From Labrys miyagiensis (GTDB lineage: Bacteria > Pseudomonadota > Alphaproteobacteria > Rhizobiales > Labraceae): a stretch of 64,000 bases of DNA. The DNA lies in assembly GCF_030160835.1 (NCBI RefSeq), contig NZ_BSPC01000007.1, positions 23,687-87,686 on the forward strand. Reading direction: 5' to 3'. The notes below the pieces were generated by a model. It was not told where the DNA came from, ran no database searches, and saw only the letters and a program-made list of their open reading frames with translations. This document shows positions 24,996 through 35,608 of this stretch, in pieces. A program made the position numbers and the translations under genes. The stretch's first letter is position 1. Every line of letters starts with the position of its first letter.

Positions 24996-25886
24996 ATGGA
25001 TCGATTTCACGAATTGAATGCCTTTATCGCCGTCGTTGAAGCAGGCGGTTTTTCCGCGGCGGCACGGAGAACCGGCGAGTCGCAGCCGGCCGTCAGCAAG
25101 GCCATCGGCGCGCTGGAAAAACGCCTCGGCGTGGCGCTCTTCAACCGCAGCACGCGCAGCGTGACCCTGACCGATCAGGGACAGCGATATTATGAGCGGA
25201 CGAAACCGCTCGTCGACGAGATGGACGAGGCCGACAGCGAACTGACAAGCAGCAGACTCGATGCCTCGGGCCTGATCAGGATCGCTGCCGCCGCCACCTT
25301 CGGCCGCCTGCATATCCTGCCGCTGATCCCGGAACTGCTGTCAGCCAATCCCGGCCTCCAGGTCGATCTCGTGCTCTCGGATTTCGTGCGGGACATGGTG
25401 GAAGACCGGATCGATCTGGCGATACGCGTGGGGCCCGTCGACTTGCCGGACGCGGTCGTCCGGCGCGTGGCCGCGACGCCGCTCGTCTGCGTCGGTTCCC
25501 GCCACTACTTCGAGCAGCACGGGATGCCCAGGAACCCCGCCGAGCTCGTCGATCACAACTGCCTCGTCTATGGCGGTCTGGTGGAGTCGGCGAATTGGCC
25601 CTTTGTGGGACCGGAGGGCCGTTTCAGTGTGTCCGTTCGTGGAAATCTTTCATCCAACAGCGTCGAAACCATCCGGGCGGGTGTTCTGGCCGGCGTTGGC
25701 ATCGGCCTGTTTGCCAAGGTCTCGCTTGCCGATGACCTTGGGCATCCGGACGTGATCACGATCCTCGACGAGTTCATAAGCGATGTCCGGGACGTAAGCC
25801 TCGTCTGGCCGAAACGCCGCTTCATCCCCGCCCGCGTGCGCCGCGCGACCGACTTCTTCGCGAAGGCGATACCGCAGCGATTGTAG
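24996..25886 (+). CDS. LysR-family transcriptional regulator
   Basis: A 296-residue regulator of the large CrgA/YhjC-like branch. The DNA-binding segment is LNAFIAVVEAGGFSAAARRTGESQPAVSKAIGALEKRLGVALFNRSTRSVTLTDQG across residues 6-61; the effector domain contains GLIRIAAAATFGRLHILPLIPEL and MVEDRIDLAIRVGP. It is divergent from the SDR at 24874 with a 121-base AT-rich spacer containing GATTAATTCTAATAG, a plausible binding region. Confidence 0.92.
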   Translation: MDRFHELNAFIAVVEAGGFSAAARRTGESQPAVSKAIGALEKRLGVALFNRSTRSVTLTDQGQRYYERTKPLVDEMDEADSELTSSRLDASGLIRIAAAATFGRLHILPLIPELLSANPGLQVDLVLSDFVRDMVEDRIDLAIRVGPVDLPDAVVRRVAATPLVCVGSRHYFEQHGMPRNPAELVDHNCLVYGGLVESANWPFVGPEGRFSVSVRGNLSSNSVETIRAGVLAGVGIGLFAKVSLADDLGHPDVITILDEFISDVRDVSLVWPKRRFIPARVRRATDFFAKAIPQRL

Positions 25887-25898
25887 GGATCGGTCTTG

Positions 25899-25914
25899 TC
25901 GCAAAACGCTTTGG
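25899..25914. repeat. PR1 repeat remnant
   Basis: TCGCAAAACGCTTTGG matches the 3' end of the PR1 copy at 1314-1416 exactly. The rest of the element is missing. It lies between convergent genes, 13 bases after a LysR stop codon. Confidence 0.6.
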
Positions 25915-25926
25915 GGTCCACGACAA

Positions 25927-26322
25927 TCAGTGCTGCCAAGGCTTGTAGACGAATTCCAGCGTGTAGCCGTCAGGATCGGTTACTTGCCCGGCGTAATAGC
26001 GGGGATCGTAGTAGGCCTGCGGTCCCGGCGTGATCTTGTTGGCAGCGCCGGCCTGCAAGGCAGCTTCATGGGCGCTCCGCACCTCGGCTTCGGAATGGGC
26101 GATAAAGCCCACATGGACAGCGCCGGGAGCGGGCGTGCCATGCCTGAGCCAGAATGGTATCCGCCCATCCGCGCCAAAGCCCTTCAGGTCGGGATGCCCC
26201 GCTGGCCCGTCCTTGCCGTCGTAATCGTAGCGAACCGTCATGCCGATATGCGGAAGCACGGCCTCATAGAAGGCGATCGAGCGCTCGATGTCGCTCACCG
26301 TCAGAAACATATGGTCCAGCAT
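25927..26322 (-). CDS. VOC-superfamily (glyoxalase/dioxygenase fold) protein
   Basis: A 131-residue single-domain VOC protein. It begins MLDHMFLTVSDIERSIAFYEAVLPHIGM, the standard first beta-alpha-beta module with His as metal ligand, and ends with YYAGQVTDPDGYTLEFVYKP, where Glu is the usual last ligand. Members include glyoxalases, ring-cleaving dioxygenases and drug-binding proteins; no specific role can be assigned. It lies between two LysR genes and has its own ribosome binding site (AAAGGGAGCA). Confidence 0.88.
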   Translation of the reverse strand: MLDHMFLTVSDIERSIAFYEAVLPHIGMTVRYDYDGKDGPAGHPDLKGFGADGRIPFWLRHGTPAPGAVHVGFIAHSEAEVRSAHEAALQAGAANKITPGPQAYYDPRYYAGQVTDPDGYTLEFVYKPWQH

Positions 26323-26433
26323 GGGTGCTCCCTTTTGCGGTATCCTATCCTACTGACCGGCGAGTATTGGCAGCCGAAAACCACTAGGGATGCGATTCTA
26401 GCCCGCACCGCACACCGCAGGAATCCCCCAAGC

Positions 26434-27369
26434 TCAGTTTTCACGCGGTCTGCGGGCGTTTCGCGACAAATTTGCAGAACCTCGATAGCGCAGCGCCTCG
26501 ACCAGTAGCGCAAAAGCCTGTGTCGGCTGGCGGCGGCTCGGGTAGTAGAGATGGTAGCCTGAGAAGGGCGCGCACCAGTCGCCGAGCACGCGAACCAGGC
26601 GACCGCTTTTGAGATCGCCGCTCACCTGTTCTTCTGTCAGGTAAGCGAGGCCTAGGCCTGCCCGCGCAGCGTCGAGAATGAGCCCGGCCGTTCCAAAAAC
26701 GAGCTGGCCTTCGACTCGCACATTCAGCTCGCGCCCAGATTTTTCGAATTCCCAGCTGTAGAGCCCGCCATGGGTTGGCAGGCGCAGATTGATGCAGTCA
26801 TGCTCTGTCAGGTCCTGCGGCGTTATCGGCGGCTTGCGTTCGGTGAAATATGAGGGGGCGCCGACCACAGCCATGCGTGCATCCGGCGCAATGCGGACCG
26901 AAATCATGCCGCTCGCGACCATCTCACCGAACCGCACACCGGCATCGAACCGCTCAGCCACAATGTCCGTCAGCCCGACATCGGTAATGATTTCAACTTT
27001 GATATCGGGGTACTTCGGCAGGAAGCCTTCCAATGCCGGAAGGAGAACCGAAGCTGCGGCGTTTTCGCTCGCGGTCAAGCGGATCGTGCCTGCCGGCTTG
27101 TCACGCAACGCCATCACCGCTTCCAGCTCGGCATCAACTTCCGCAAAACGCGGGCCGACCGCACGCAGCAGGCGTTCGCCGGCCTCCGTCGCCGACACAC
27201 GGCGCGTCGTTCTCGCCAGGAGCCGCACCCCGAGCCGCGCTTCGAGGCCGCGCATGGTCTGGCTCAATGCGGACTGTGACACGCCAAGCTGCGCCGCCGC
27301 GCGTGTGAAGCTTTGCTCCCGGGCCACCACGAGAAAGGCGACCAGATCGGCAGCCGTTTCCTTCCGCAT
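26434..27369 (-). CDS. LysR-family regulator of the cupin/tautomerase gene run
   Basis: A 311-residue LysR-type regulator. The helix-turn-helix reads [56 protein letters not shown] from residue 8; the effector half has [23 protein letters not shown] and [20 protein letters not shown]. This is the PgrR/DmlR-like branch. It is divergent from the five-gene run 27492-29946, which it probably controls through the ATAA-N11-TTAT site at 27385. Confidence 0.92.
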   Translation of the reverse strand: MRKETAADLVAFLVVAREQSFTRAAAQLGVSQSALSQTMRGLEARLGVRLLARTTRRVSATEAGERLLRAVGPRFAEVDAELEAVMALRDKPAGTIRLTASENAAASVLLPALEGFLPKYPDIKVEIITDVGLTDIVAERFDAGVRFGEMVASGMISVRIAPDARMAVVGAPSYFTERKPPITPQDLTEHDCINLRLPTHGGLYSWEFEKSGRELNVRVEGQLVFGTAGLILDAARAGLGLAYLTEEQVSGDLKSGRLVRVLGDWCAPFSGYHLYYPSRRQPTQAFALLVEALRYRGSANLSRNARRPREN

Positions 27370-27384
27370 TAAGAAGTCTCACTA

Positions 27385-27403
27385 ATAAGTTTATGCGGAT
27401 TAT
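27385..27403. promoter_or_regulatory. LysR-type box between LysR and cupin genes
   Basis: ATAA (27385-27388), eleven bases, TTAT (27400-27403) fits the T-N11-A inverted-repeat rule for LysR binding sites and starts 15 bases upstream of the LysR start codon. Assignment is by position and symmetry only. Confidence 0.45.
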
Positions 27404-27491
27404 ATCCCATTATCGCGAGCAATGGCGCTTGTTATTTTTGAGAAATACGAGGGCGCGGCGTCGCCCTTCCTTTCTCGACAGGAATTGGGTC

Positions 27492-27887
27492 ATGGAGATC
27501 AAACGCAGTGGCGCGCAGCCGTCCGGCAAAGGTCCCGCCGACTGGTTTACCGGTATAGTGCGCGTCGATCCGCTGTTCAGCCCGCCTGAGCCCGCCCGTG
27601 TTTCCGGCGCGCTTGTGACATTCGAGCCAGGCGCGCGCACGGCCTGGCATACCCACCCGCTCGGGCAGACGCTGATCGTTACGGTCGGCTGCGGACAGGT
27701 ACAGCGCGAAGGTGGTCCGATCGAACTCGTTCACCCAGGCGATGTCGTATGGTTTCCGCCCGGCGAAAAGCACTGGCATGGCGCGGGCGCGACCACGGCC
27801 ATGAGCCATATGGCAATTCAGGAAAAGCTCGACGGCAAGAACGTCGATTGGATGGAAAAGGTCACCGACGAGCAATATGGCGGCTGA
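27492..27887 (+). CDS. Single-domain cupin
   Basis: A 131-residue cupin. Motif 1 is [25 protein letters not shown] with the metal-binding His pair and Gln; motif 2 is [18 protein letters not shown] with the last His. The C terminus reads [14 protein letters not shown], a pattern seen in cupins placed beside carboxymuconolactone-decarboxylase-like genes. The start at 27492 follows a GTCATGGAG context and removes an N-terminal extension that does not fit the family. It is first in a run with CMD-like, DUF2255, tautomerase and aldo-keto reductase genes. Confidence 0.9.
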   Translation: MEIKRSGAQPSGKGPADWFTGIVRVDPLFSPPEPARVSGALVTFEPGARTAWHTHPLGQTLIVTVGCGQVQREGGPIELVHPGDVVWFPPGEKHWHGAGATTAMSHMAIQEKLDGKNVDWMEKVTDEQYGG

Positions 27888-27953
27888 GGCCCGACCATCC
27901 TCGCTTCATTGACAATCCTTGCAGCCTCGCCGCTCACTCCAGGAGGTCTGACC

Positions 27954-28280
27954 ATGGCCGACGAACCGACAAACGCACGAAAGAATTTTGGCGATATCGC
28001 GCCTCATCTTGCCGACATCACCGACAAGGTGCTGTTTGGCGATGTCTGGGAAAATCTAACCTTGTCGCCGCGCGACCGTAGCCTGGTAACGATCACCTGC
28101 CTGATCTCACTCTACCGCATGAATGAAATGCCCTTCCACCTGATAAGGGCTTTGGAAAACGGTGTTACGCGCGACGAGATCATCGAAACCATCAGCCATC
28201 TCGCCTTTTATGCAGGGTGGCCGCCGGCGATGACCTCGCTCCAGATCGCGCGCAAGGTGTTCGAAGAGACCGGCAGATAA
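27954..28280 (+). CDS. Carboxymuconolactone decarboxylase (CMD/AhpD-like) family protein
   Basis: A 108-residue protein with the CMD fold pattern: VLFGDVWENLTLSPRDRSLVTITCLISLYRMNEMPFHLIRALENGVTRDEIIETISHLAFYAGWPPA (residues 33-100). The Cys-x-x-Cys of AhpD is absent, so this is the gamma-CMD-like type, not a peroxidase reductase. The strong CAGGAGGTCTGACC before ATG 27954 fixes the start. It probably works in the same pathway as the flanking cupin and tautomerase. Confidence 0.9.
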   Translation: MADEPTNARKNFGDIAPHLADITDKVLFGDVWENLTLSPRDRSLVTITCLISLYRMNEMPFHLIRALENGVTRDEIIETISHLAFYAGWPPAMTSLQIARKVFEETGR

Positions 28281-28319
28281 GTCGGGTTGTCGCCCTTCAC
28301 CCTGGATATGAGGAACGCG

Positions 28320-28691
28320 ATGCCGTGGCCCGCTGTGGAACTGAGAAAGATCGCTGAGACGGACGACCTTCGTATCGCACCGTTTCGTGAGGACGGGACC
28401 ACCTACGGTACCCTCGCGTGGATTTGGTCGGTTGTGGTCGATGATGCCCTCTACGTGCGCGCTTACAATGGACAAGCCTCACATTGGTACCAGGCCGCTG
28501 TACGGCAAAAAGCGGGACGGATTACCGCTGCCGGCATGACGCGGGAAGTTGCCTTTGAGCAAGCCGAAGGCTCGCTCGACGACCGTATCGATGACGCTTA
28601 CCGGACGAAATATCGCGGTAGCCGCTACCTCGATCCAATGATCAGCACGCGCGCGCGGACCACCACGATCAGGATTGACCTTCGCGCCTGA
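28320..28691 (+). CDS. DUF2255 family protein
   Basis: A 123-residue protein of the DUF2255 family, with [62 protein letters not shown] early and a C-terminal [17 protein letters not shown] (the YrtKY motif). The fold resembles FMN-binding split barrels, but no activity is established. ATG 28320 was chosen because GAGGA lies five bases before it and the family begins there; a TTG at 28287 is an alternative. It is 39 bases after the CMD gene and 11 bases before the tautomerase gene. Confidence 0.85.
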   Translation: MPWPAVELRKIAETDDLRIAPFREDGTTYGTLAWIWSVVVDDALYVRAYNGQASHWYQAAVRQKAGRITAAGMTREVAFEQAEGSLDDRIDDAYRTKYRGSRYLDPMISTRARTTTIRIDLRA

Positions 28692-28702
28692 GAGGAGGAG
28701 CC

Positions 28703-29946
<1,244 letters not shown>

Positions 29947-30024
29947 CGGCCCCAGCCAAGGACGAGGCTTTCGCAAACCTCCCTCTTCGTTGCGAAATGA
30001 TGCATCGCACGCTTCGCCCAGATC

Positions 30025-30729
30025 TCACCACCGAACCGTGCGGCCGAGATAGTCGAGGTACTGCAAGCCCGCCTTGCCGCTCTGTGCGTCGATGGTGTCC
30101 GCCACCTTGGGGATGCTCTCCTCGATGCTCAGCCGGCCCTCGGGTCCGCCCATGTCGGTGCGGACCCAACCCGGGGCGATGAGCAGCATGGCCCTGGGGT
30201 CGTCACGGTGACGGGCGGCGAAGCTGCGCATCAGGGTGTTCAGGGCCGCCTTGCTGGCGCGATACACCTCCCTGGAGCCGGCCTCGTTGTCGGCGACGCT
30301 CCCCTGCCCGGATGACATGATCCCCAGCGTGCCGGTCGGGACCACGAGATCCTGCAGGCTTTCCAGAACGCGCATCGGGCTCAGGGCGTTCGTCACCATC
30401 ACCCGGATGAACTCTTGCGTCGCAACCTCGGCGATCGTCTCCCGCGGGTTGTTGGTGACGCCGGCATTGATGAACAGCAGATCGAAGGTCCACGACGAGA
30501 GCCGCGCCCGCAAGGCGCCGACCAGGACGGGATCGTTGATGTCGACGGTCTCGACCTCCAGCCGCCCGTCAGACGCCTCGGCGAGATCATGCAGCCTTGA
30601 CCTGGAGCCGGCCCGTTCGGTGGCGACGACACGCCAGCCCCGCTGCAGGTATTCGACGGCCAAGGCATAGCCCAGGCCACGCGAGGCGCCGATGAGAAGC
30701 AGGGTCTTGTCGGAAGAGGGTGTGGGCAT
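30025..30729 (-). CDS. Short-chain dehydrogenase/reductase (sniffer/CsgA-like)
   Basis: A 234-residue SDR with LLIGASRGLGYALA (coenzyme loop), LLFINAGVTNNP in place of NNAG, and an active site with Ser (MSSGQGSV), Tyr and Lys (YRASKAALNTLM). RSF in later residues and TVDINDP resemble the carbonyl reductase sniffer group. It stands alone on the minus strand between the aldo-keto reductase and a GNAT gene. Substrate unknown. Confidence 0.88.
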   Translation of the reverse strand: MPTPSSDKTLLLIGASRGLGYALAVEYLQRGWRVVATERAGSRSRLHDLAEASDGRLEVETVDINDPVLVGALRARLSSWTFDLLFINAGVTNNPRETIAEVATQEFIRVMVTNALSPMRVLESLQDLVVPTGTLGIMSSGQGSVADNEAGSREVYRASKAALNTLMRSFAARHRDDPRAMLLIAPGWVRTDMGGPEGRLSIEESIPKVADTIDAQSGKAGLQYLDYLGRTVRW

Positions 30730-30893
30730 TTCATTCGTCCCTTGTGGAGAAGTTCACTCAGGATACCGTCCTCCGCAGCAGGCGAAAGACGCAGCATTTG
30801 CAGTTTATTGCTGCACTTGACGCCATGTGGACGCAGATTGTCGTCCACGGATCTGGTCTTCGGGAGCTGTCACGGCAGCCTCGGTCCATCGCG

Positions 30894-31316
30894 TCAAAGC
30901 GCCTGGATGAAACGCCGGTTGTCCTCTTTGAAGCCGACGGACTTGTAGAAGGCATGGGCGCCGGCCCTGTGATCCCCGCTCGTCACCTCCGCCCGAATGC
31001 AGCCGGCCTCGCGAAAGAAGACGAGCGCGCGTTCCACCAGCGCCCTGCCGACGCCGGCGCCGCGGACATCCTCGTCGGCGACGAGCGAGGTGATCCGCCC
31101 GAAGCGCCCCTCGGCGTGGAACAATTCGAAGGCATGCGCGCTGAGGCAGCCGGCGATGGCCGTATCGAGCACCGCGACAAACACGGCGTCGTCGCTCGAG
31201 GCCTGCAGCAGCTCGATCTTTCGTGTGATGAGGTCGGCCGGGGCTTCGTAGCCCAGTTGGGCCATGAGTCGGGAGATTTCGGGTGCATCTGTGGGGGAGG
31301 CGCGTCGGATGAGCAT
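30894..31316 (-). CDS. GNAT-family N-acetyltransferase
   Basis: A 140-residue GNAT. It begins MLIRRASPTDAPEISRLMAQLGY, has the central beta strands AVFVAVLDTAIAGCLSAHAFE, and the acetyl-CoA loop RITSLVADEDVRGAGVGRALVERA (R/Q-x-x-G-x-G/A). The C terminus YKSVGFKEDNRRFIQAL is the typical FYxxxGF motif. The start at 31316 was chosen over 31400, since the added residues do not match the fold. Substrate unknown. Confidence 0.9.
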   Translation of the reverse strand: MLIRRASPTDAPEISRLMAQLGYEAPADLITRKIELLQASSDDAVFVAVLDTAIAGCLSAHAFELFHAEGRFGRITSLVADEDVRGAGVGRALVERALVFFREAGCIRAEVTSGDHRAGAHAFYKSVGFKEDNRRFIQAL

Positions 31317-31476
31317 GCCCTTACTGTGGCACGCGGCGCATCCACCGGCCAACCCCGTCAGGCGCGAAGGATGCCCCGGAAGGCCGGATATCTCGGACAA
31401 CCGGCGGCGAAGCGGTTGCTATTCGCGGCGACGATGATAAACGGGAATTCCGGCTCTGTTCCCAAAGGAAACCTTC

Positions 31477-32109
31477 ATGCCGGATTTTTCCACCTTCGTG
31501 CTCTTTGCGGCCGCCTCGCTGGTTCTCACGGCGACGCCCGGCCCGGATATGCTTCTCATTGCCTCCCGCAGTGTCAGCCAGGGGCGATCTGCCGGTTTCC
31601 TCACCTATGCAGGCATCGCTCTCGGCACCTATTGCCACGCCATCGCGGCTGGACTCGGGCTGTCCCGGCTCTTTCTCACGGTTCCCATCGCCTATGACGT
31701 GGTGCGCTGGGCGGGTTGCATCTACCTGCTTTACCTTGCCTGGAAGACGATCCGGACGGAGGGCTCCGCCTTCTCCCCGTCACCCGCACTGAAGCGACTA
31801 TCCGGCAGAAGGATTCTCGCGGCGGGCCTCGCCACAAATCTTCTCAACCCGAAAATGGCGCTTTTCGTGCTGGCCCTCTTTCCGCAATTCGTCGACCCGA
31901 CAGGCGGTTCGCTGCTCTTGCAGATGGTGCTGCTGGCCACGGTCCTGAATGGGATCGGTCTTGTGGTGAATGGTACGGTCATCCTGCTGGGAAGCCATAT
32001 CCGCAGCCGTCTTACGGCCATGCGCCATTTCCCCAGGCTCCCGCAATATCTGCTTGCAAGCGTGTTCGCCGGATTGGCCTGGCGCCTGGCACTCGCAACG
32101 AGGAATTGA
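31477..32109 (+). CDS. LysE-family translocator
   Basis: A 210-residue inner-membrane exporter with the signature ATPGPDMLLIASRSVSQGRSAGFLTYAGIALGTYCH at residues about 17-51 and the second motif NLLNPKMALFVLALFPQFVDP. The start follows CCCAAAGGAAACCTTC. Independent of the similar gene at 10460. The exported amino acid or related compound is unknown. Confidence 0.9.
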   Translation: MPDFSTFVLFAAASLVLTATPGPDMLLIASRSVSQGRSAGFLTYAGIALGTYCHAIAAGLGLSRLFLTVPIAYDVVRWAGCIYLLYLAWKTIRTEGSAFSPSPALKRLSGRRILAAGLATNLLNPKMALFVLALFPQFVDPTGGSLLLQMVLLATVLNGIGLVVNGTVILLGSHIRSRLTAMRHFPRLPQYLLASVFAGLAWRLALATRN

Positions 32110-32242
32110 CGGTGTGCGCATGCAAGTCCTCATCGCAGCCACTCTGCAAAAATCACCTGCCGGAATAAGGATATTTGTGGCAGGCCATCTCCTCCGCTCG
32201 ACACTGTTGGAAGACAATGAGTCTCCCGGAATCTAGAGGATC

Positions 32243-32899
32243 ATGAAGTCATTTGATCTGGTGATTTTCGATTGCGACGGCGTTCTCGTGGACAGTGAAT
32301 AAATCGGGAGCGAAGTTCTGTCTATCGTCTTGGGCGAGTATGGCATCGCCATCGATGCGACGACGGCTCGGAGGAGATATGAAGGTATGTCGGTTGGCGA
32401 CATCCGTCTGGCGGTAGAAAACGCTTATGGCGTAAAAATGCGAGAGGACTGGACCGCCAAATACTACGCCTTGCTCATCGACACATTAGGCAAGCGCGCA
32501 AGGCCCAGCAAAGGCATTGAAGGGGTTATCGAGCATCTCGAACACGTCCAAATGCCAATTTGTGTCGCATCGCAAGGTCCCATCGCCAAGATCGAAGCGT
32601 CTTTGAGAAGTGCTGGGCTTTGGGAGCATTTTATTGGGCGGGCATATTCTGCCAGGGCTGTTGCAAGACCAAAACCAGCACCGGATTTATTTCTTCACGC
32701 TGCCCGAACCAACAATGTTGAAGCAGGCCGATGTGCGGTCATCGAAGATTCTGCCACCGGTGTTCATGCGGGCGTTGCGGCAGGTATGACAGTGTTTGCG
32801 TATTGCGTGGATGAAGAAAAAGTAGCGAGCATGCAGGCTGTGGGCGCAATCCCATTCCGCACCATGGATGAACTTCCGGGGCTTATTGGAGCCGCATGA
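32243..32899 (+). pseudogene. HAD-superfamily phosphatase gene interrupted by one in-frame TAA
   Basis: From ATG 32243 the frame reads MKSFDLVIFDCDGVLVDSE, the complete HAD motif I (Asp10, Asp12), then TAA at 32300-32302, and resumes in the same frame with IGSEVLSIVLGEYGI through motif III (PKPAPDLFLHAA, residues near 140-150) and motif IV-like VIEDSATGVHAGVAAGM to a normal end at 32899. The reading length would be 218 residues, right for beta-phosphoglucomutase-like phosphatases. One base change would restore it. A downstream TTG start at 32330 would lose the catalytic Asp. The gene is less GC-rich than its neighbours (many A/T third positions), suggesting transfer before loss. Confidence 0.85.
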
Positions 32900-32997
32900 C
32901 GGCGTTGAGAGCTGAAGATCGATTCGCTCATGTGCCTCCCCGCGGAACCACGCCGCCATCCCGGGCGTTCCAATCGTCAAACACACCGGGAGGCCCC

Positions 32998-33378
32998 ATG
33001 AAGGATTGGAAGCCGGCAAATTACAATTCCGTCAGCCCCTATCTGATCTGCCGGGATGCCGAGGGGGTGATCGCCTTCCTCACCGCCGCCTTCAAGGCGG
33101 AGCTGCTGCGCCGCTTCGACCGGCCCGACGGCTCGCTGATGCATGCCGAGCTGCGCATCGACGACAGCATCGTCATGCTCGGCGGCGGCGCCAGGACGGA
33201 GCTGTCCGAGGGGGTGCACATCCATGTCTATGTGCGCGATGTCGAGGCCGTCTATGAACGCGCCCTCAAGGCCGGCGGCACCAGCGTGCAGGAGCCCGTG
33301 CGCAAGCGCGCCGACGACGACCGCCGCGCCGGGGTGAGCGATGGCAGCGGCAATATCTGGTGGATCGCGACCCAGTAG
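32998..33378 (+). CDS. VOC-family protein (PhnB-like)
   Basis: A 126-residue protein of the PhnB/bleomycin-resistance-like VOC type: NSVSPYLICRDAEGVIAFLTAAFKAELLRRFDRPDGSLMHAELRIDDSIVMLGG (residues 9-62), then VHIHVYVRDVEAVYERALKAGG and SDGSGNIWWIAT. In active metal-dependent members a Glu lies in the last motif; here it reads NIWWIA, so metal binding is doubtful. The start at 32998 follows CCGGGAGGCCCC. Confidence 0.88.
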   Translation: MKDWKPANYNSVSPYLICRDAEGVIAFLTAAFKAELLRRFDRPDGSLMHAELRIDDSIVMLGGGARTELSEGVHIHVYVRDVEAVYERALKAGGTSVQEPVRKRADDDRRAGVSDGSGNIWWIATQ

Positions 33379-33424
33379 CGAGCCGACGGCACCTTGCCCG
33401 GATTATACAATACACAACCATTGA

Positions 33425-33438
33425 TAGAATTAATTCTA
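33425..33438. promoter_or_regulatory. Perfect 14-bp AT palindrome before the acid phosphatase gene
   Basis: TAGAATTAATTCTA is self-complementary and lies in a small AT-rich patch 123 bases upstream of the phosphatase start at 33561. ATTAATTCTAATAG from this site recurs at 24974-24987 upstream of a LysR gene. Operator function is a guess. Confidence 0.3.
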
Positions 33439-33560
33439 ATAGTGCAACCGATATTCTTGGCGGCCACTTGATCAGGCGCGATCTTTAGTGCGCGCCACCG
33501 CGCAACTGTCATAAAATCGCGCTAGCGTTGAGATTTCCTCCCCTTGCGTGAGCGCCCGCC

Positions 33561-35159
33561 ATGAACGCACCCGACAGCGACACCAGCCTCGACATCAGCC
33601 GCCGCAAGCTCCTCGCCGCCGCGGGACTCGGCGCCGGGGTGCTGCTGACGGCCTCCCTTGCCAAGGCCGAGGAGGCGGCCCCGGCCGCGATCGGCGCCGG
33701 CGCGGCCGATCCGCTGGCGACGCCTCCGGTGGCCGGGCTGCATCTGCAATTCGGCGCCGACGCTTCGGCTGAGATGGTGGTCTCCTGGCACACGCTGCAG
33801 CCGGTGAAGCAGCCGCGCGTGCTGATCGGCCGGCCCGACGGCAGACTGGAGCAGACGGTGGCGGCGGATGAAGCCAGCTATATCGACGGCAAGTCGAAGC
33901 AGACAGTCTATGCCTATCACGCCAAGGTCGGCGGCCTCGACGCCGATGCCGCCTATCTCTACGCCGCGCTGCATGAGGGCGCCGAGCCGCAATTCGGCAC
34001 CTTCCGCACCGCCCCGCGCGGGCGCCGGCCCCTCACTTTCACCAGTTTCGGCGACCAGGGCACGCCCACCCTCGGCAAGGTCTTCACCCCGCCGGCGGGC
34101 GTGACGCTGCAGGGCACCACCTATATCAACGACAATCTCGGCTCGCCCGCCGCCGGCGACACCACGCTCGGCGTCGAGCGGCTGCGCCCGCTCTTCCACC
34201 TCTTCAACGGCGACCTGTGCTACGCCAATCTCGCGCAGGACCGCGTGCGCACCTGGTGGGACTTCTGGAACAACAACAGCCGCAGCGCCCGCAATCGCCC
34301 CTGGATGCCCTCGCCCGGCAATCACGAGAACGAGCTCGGCAACGGGCCGATCGGCTACAGGGCCTACCAGACCTATTTCTCCCTGCCGCCGGCCGAGGGC
34401 CAGACGGAGGTAACGCATGGCCTGTGGTACAGCTTCACCGCCGGCTCGGTGCGGGTGGTCGCCATCGCCAATGACGACATCGTCTACCAGGATGGCGGCG
34501 ATTCCTATGTGCGCGGCTATTCGAACGGCGCCCAGAAGGCCTGGCTCGAGAAGGAGCTCGCGGCCGCCCGCGACGACAAGGCAATCGACTGGCTGGTGGT
34601 GTGCATGCACCAGGTCGCCATCTCCACCGCCGACAAGTTCAACGGCGCCGACCTCGGCATCCGCCAGGAATGGCTGCCGTTGTTCGACAGATATGGCGTG
34701 GACCTGGTGGTGTGCGGCCACGAGCACCATTACGAGCGCTCCCACCCCATCCGCGGCCAGCAGAACAACGCCACGCTGACGCCGATTCCGGTCGGCACCG
34801 CCACCGACGTGATCGACACCACCAAGGGCACGGTGCATATGGTGATCGGCGGCGGCGGCACCTCGGTGCCTTCCAACGAACTCTTCTTCACCCCGCCCTG
34901 CTGCCGCGTGATCACGAGCGTGGGCGACAAGAACCCCGCCACCCACAAGCGCACGCCGATCTATGTGACGGAGGTGGCGCCCTGGTCGGCCGTGCGCAAC
35001 GCCGCCCACGCCTATGGCTTCGCCGGTTTCGAGCTCGACCCGGGCAAGGGCCCGGGCGACATGACCACCATCAAGGTGACCTATTACGACGTGGTGGGCC
35101 CGGACGGCCAGATCGCGCCCTTCGAGAGCTTCACGCTGCGCAGGCCACGGCGGGATTGA
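33561..35159 (+). CDS. Tat-exported purple acid phosphatase-family metallophosphoesterase
   Basis: A 532-residue secreted phosphatase. Residues about 12-35 form a twin-arginine signal (ISRRKLLAAAGLGAGVLLTASLAKA). A fibronectin-like N-terminal domain (residues about 55-150) precedes the catalytic part, whose metal motifs are complete: SFGDQGTP, FNGDLCYAN, SPGNHENE, VVCMHQ and VVCGHEHHYERS. These define the two-metal site, with Tyr of GDxxY giving the purple colour in classical members. Periplasmic phosphate scavenging is the likely role. A weak Shine-Dalgarno (TTGCGTGAGCG) precedes the ATG. It stands alone, with no pho box that I can see. Confidence 0.9.
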   Translation: MNAPDSDTSLDISRRKLLAAAGLGAGVLLTASLAKAEEAAPAAIGAGAADPLATPPVAGLHLQFGADASAEMVVSWHTLQPVKQPRVLIGRPDGRLEQTVAADEASYIDGKSKQTVYAYHAKVGGLDADAAYLYAALHEGAEPQFGTFRTAPRGRRPLTFTSFGDQGTPTLGKVFTPPAGVTLQGTTYINDNLGSPAAGDTTLGVERLRPLFHLFNGDLCYANLAQDRVRTWWDFWNNNSRSARNRPWMPSPGNHENELGNGPIGYRAYQTYFSLPPAEGQTEVTHGLWYSFTAGSVRVVAIANDDIVYQDGGDSYVRGYSNGAQKAWLEKELAAARDDKAIDWLVVCMHQVAISTADKFNGADLGIRQEWLPLFDRYGVDLVVCGHEHHYERSHPIRGQQNNATLTPIPVGTATDVIDTTKGTVHMVIGGGGTSVPSNELFFTPPCCRVITSVGDKNPATHKRTPIYVTEVAPWSAVRNAAHAYGFAGFELDPGKGPGDMTTIKVTYYDVVGPDGQIAPFESFTLRRPRRD

Positions 35160-35180
35160 GGGGAGCGGGCCGGTCTCTGC

Positions 35181-35470
35181 GGTGGGGCGAGATGAGACGG
35201 TAGAACATGGAACGCGCCCTCGAAGTCCCCTCGCCCCGTTCTTACGGGGAGAGGATAGAGGTGAGGGGCTGCACAGGCTCGTGAGATTTGCGTTCTGCAA
35301 AGCGTGGCGATCGGGCGGCGCATCCCTTCTACGTATCCCACTGATTCATTTAAGAAAACAGTCCTGTAAATGTTACGCAGCCCCTCACCTCTATCCTCTC
35401 CCCGTAAAAACGGGGCGAGGGGACGCAATCGGCTCGCCTCGTTCTAAACCGTTTCATCTCGCCCAATCGC
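35181..35470. repeat. Palindromic repeat family PR2, double copy
   Basis: Outer arms GGTGGGGCGAGATGAGACGG and CCGTTTCATCTCGCCCAATC are inverted. Two inverted cores, CCTCGCCCCGTTCTTACGGG and CCCCGTAAAAACGGGGCGAG, flank about 95 bases of non-repeat DNA. Same double layout as 14527-14808. The 449-base gap to 35609 holds only this and a short leader. Confidence 0.88.
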
Positions 35471-35608
35471 AGAGCCCGGGCTGATCAATATTACGATCTG
35501 TAAATCAGATAGCCACAGTCGAAGAACGACTCCCGTGCCTATTCTTGCCGCCGCGTCTGAAGAATCGGATAAGCCTGCGGAGGGCTCAAGCCAGAAGAGA
35601 GGTTCGAG

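Noticed and set aside
32330-32899. TTG-started 189-residue gene in place of a broken HAD gene
   Set aside because: It would begin after the catalytic Asp motif, which is preserved in the same frame just upstream of the stop codon.
33522-35300. 592-codon open frame on the minus strand opposite the acid phosphatase gene
   Set aside because: Its translation is low complexity, rich in Arg, Gly, His and Ala, with no family pattern; it is the antisense of a complete, motif-bearing gene in high-GC DNA.
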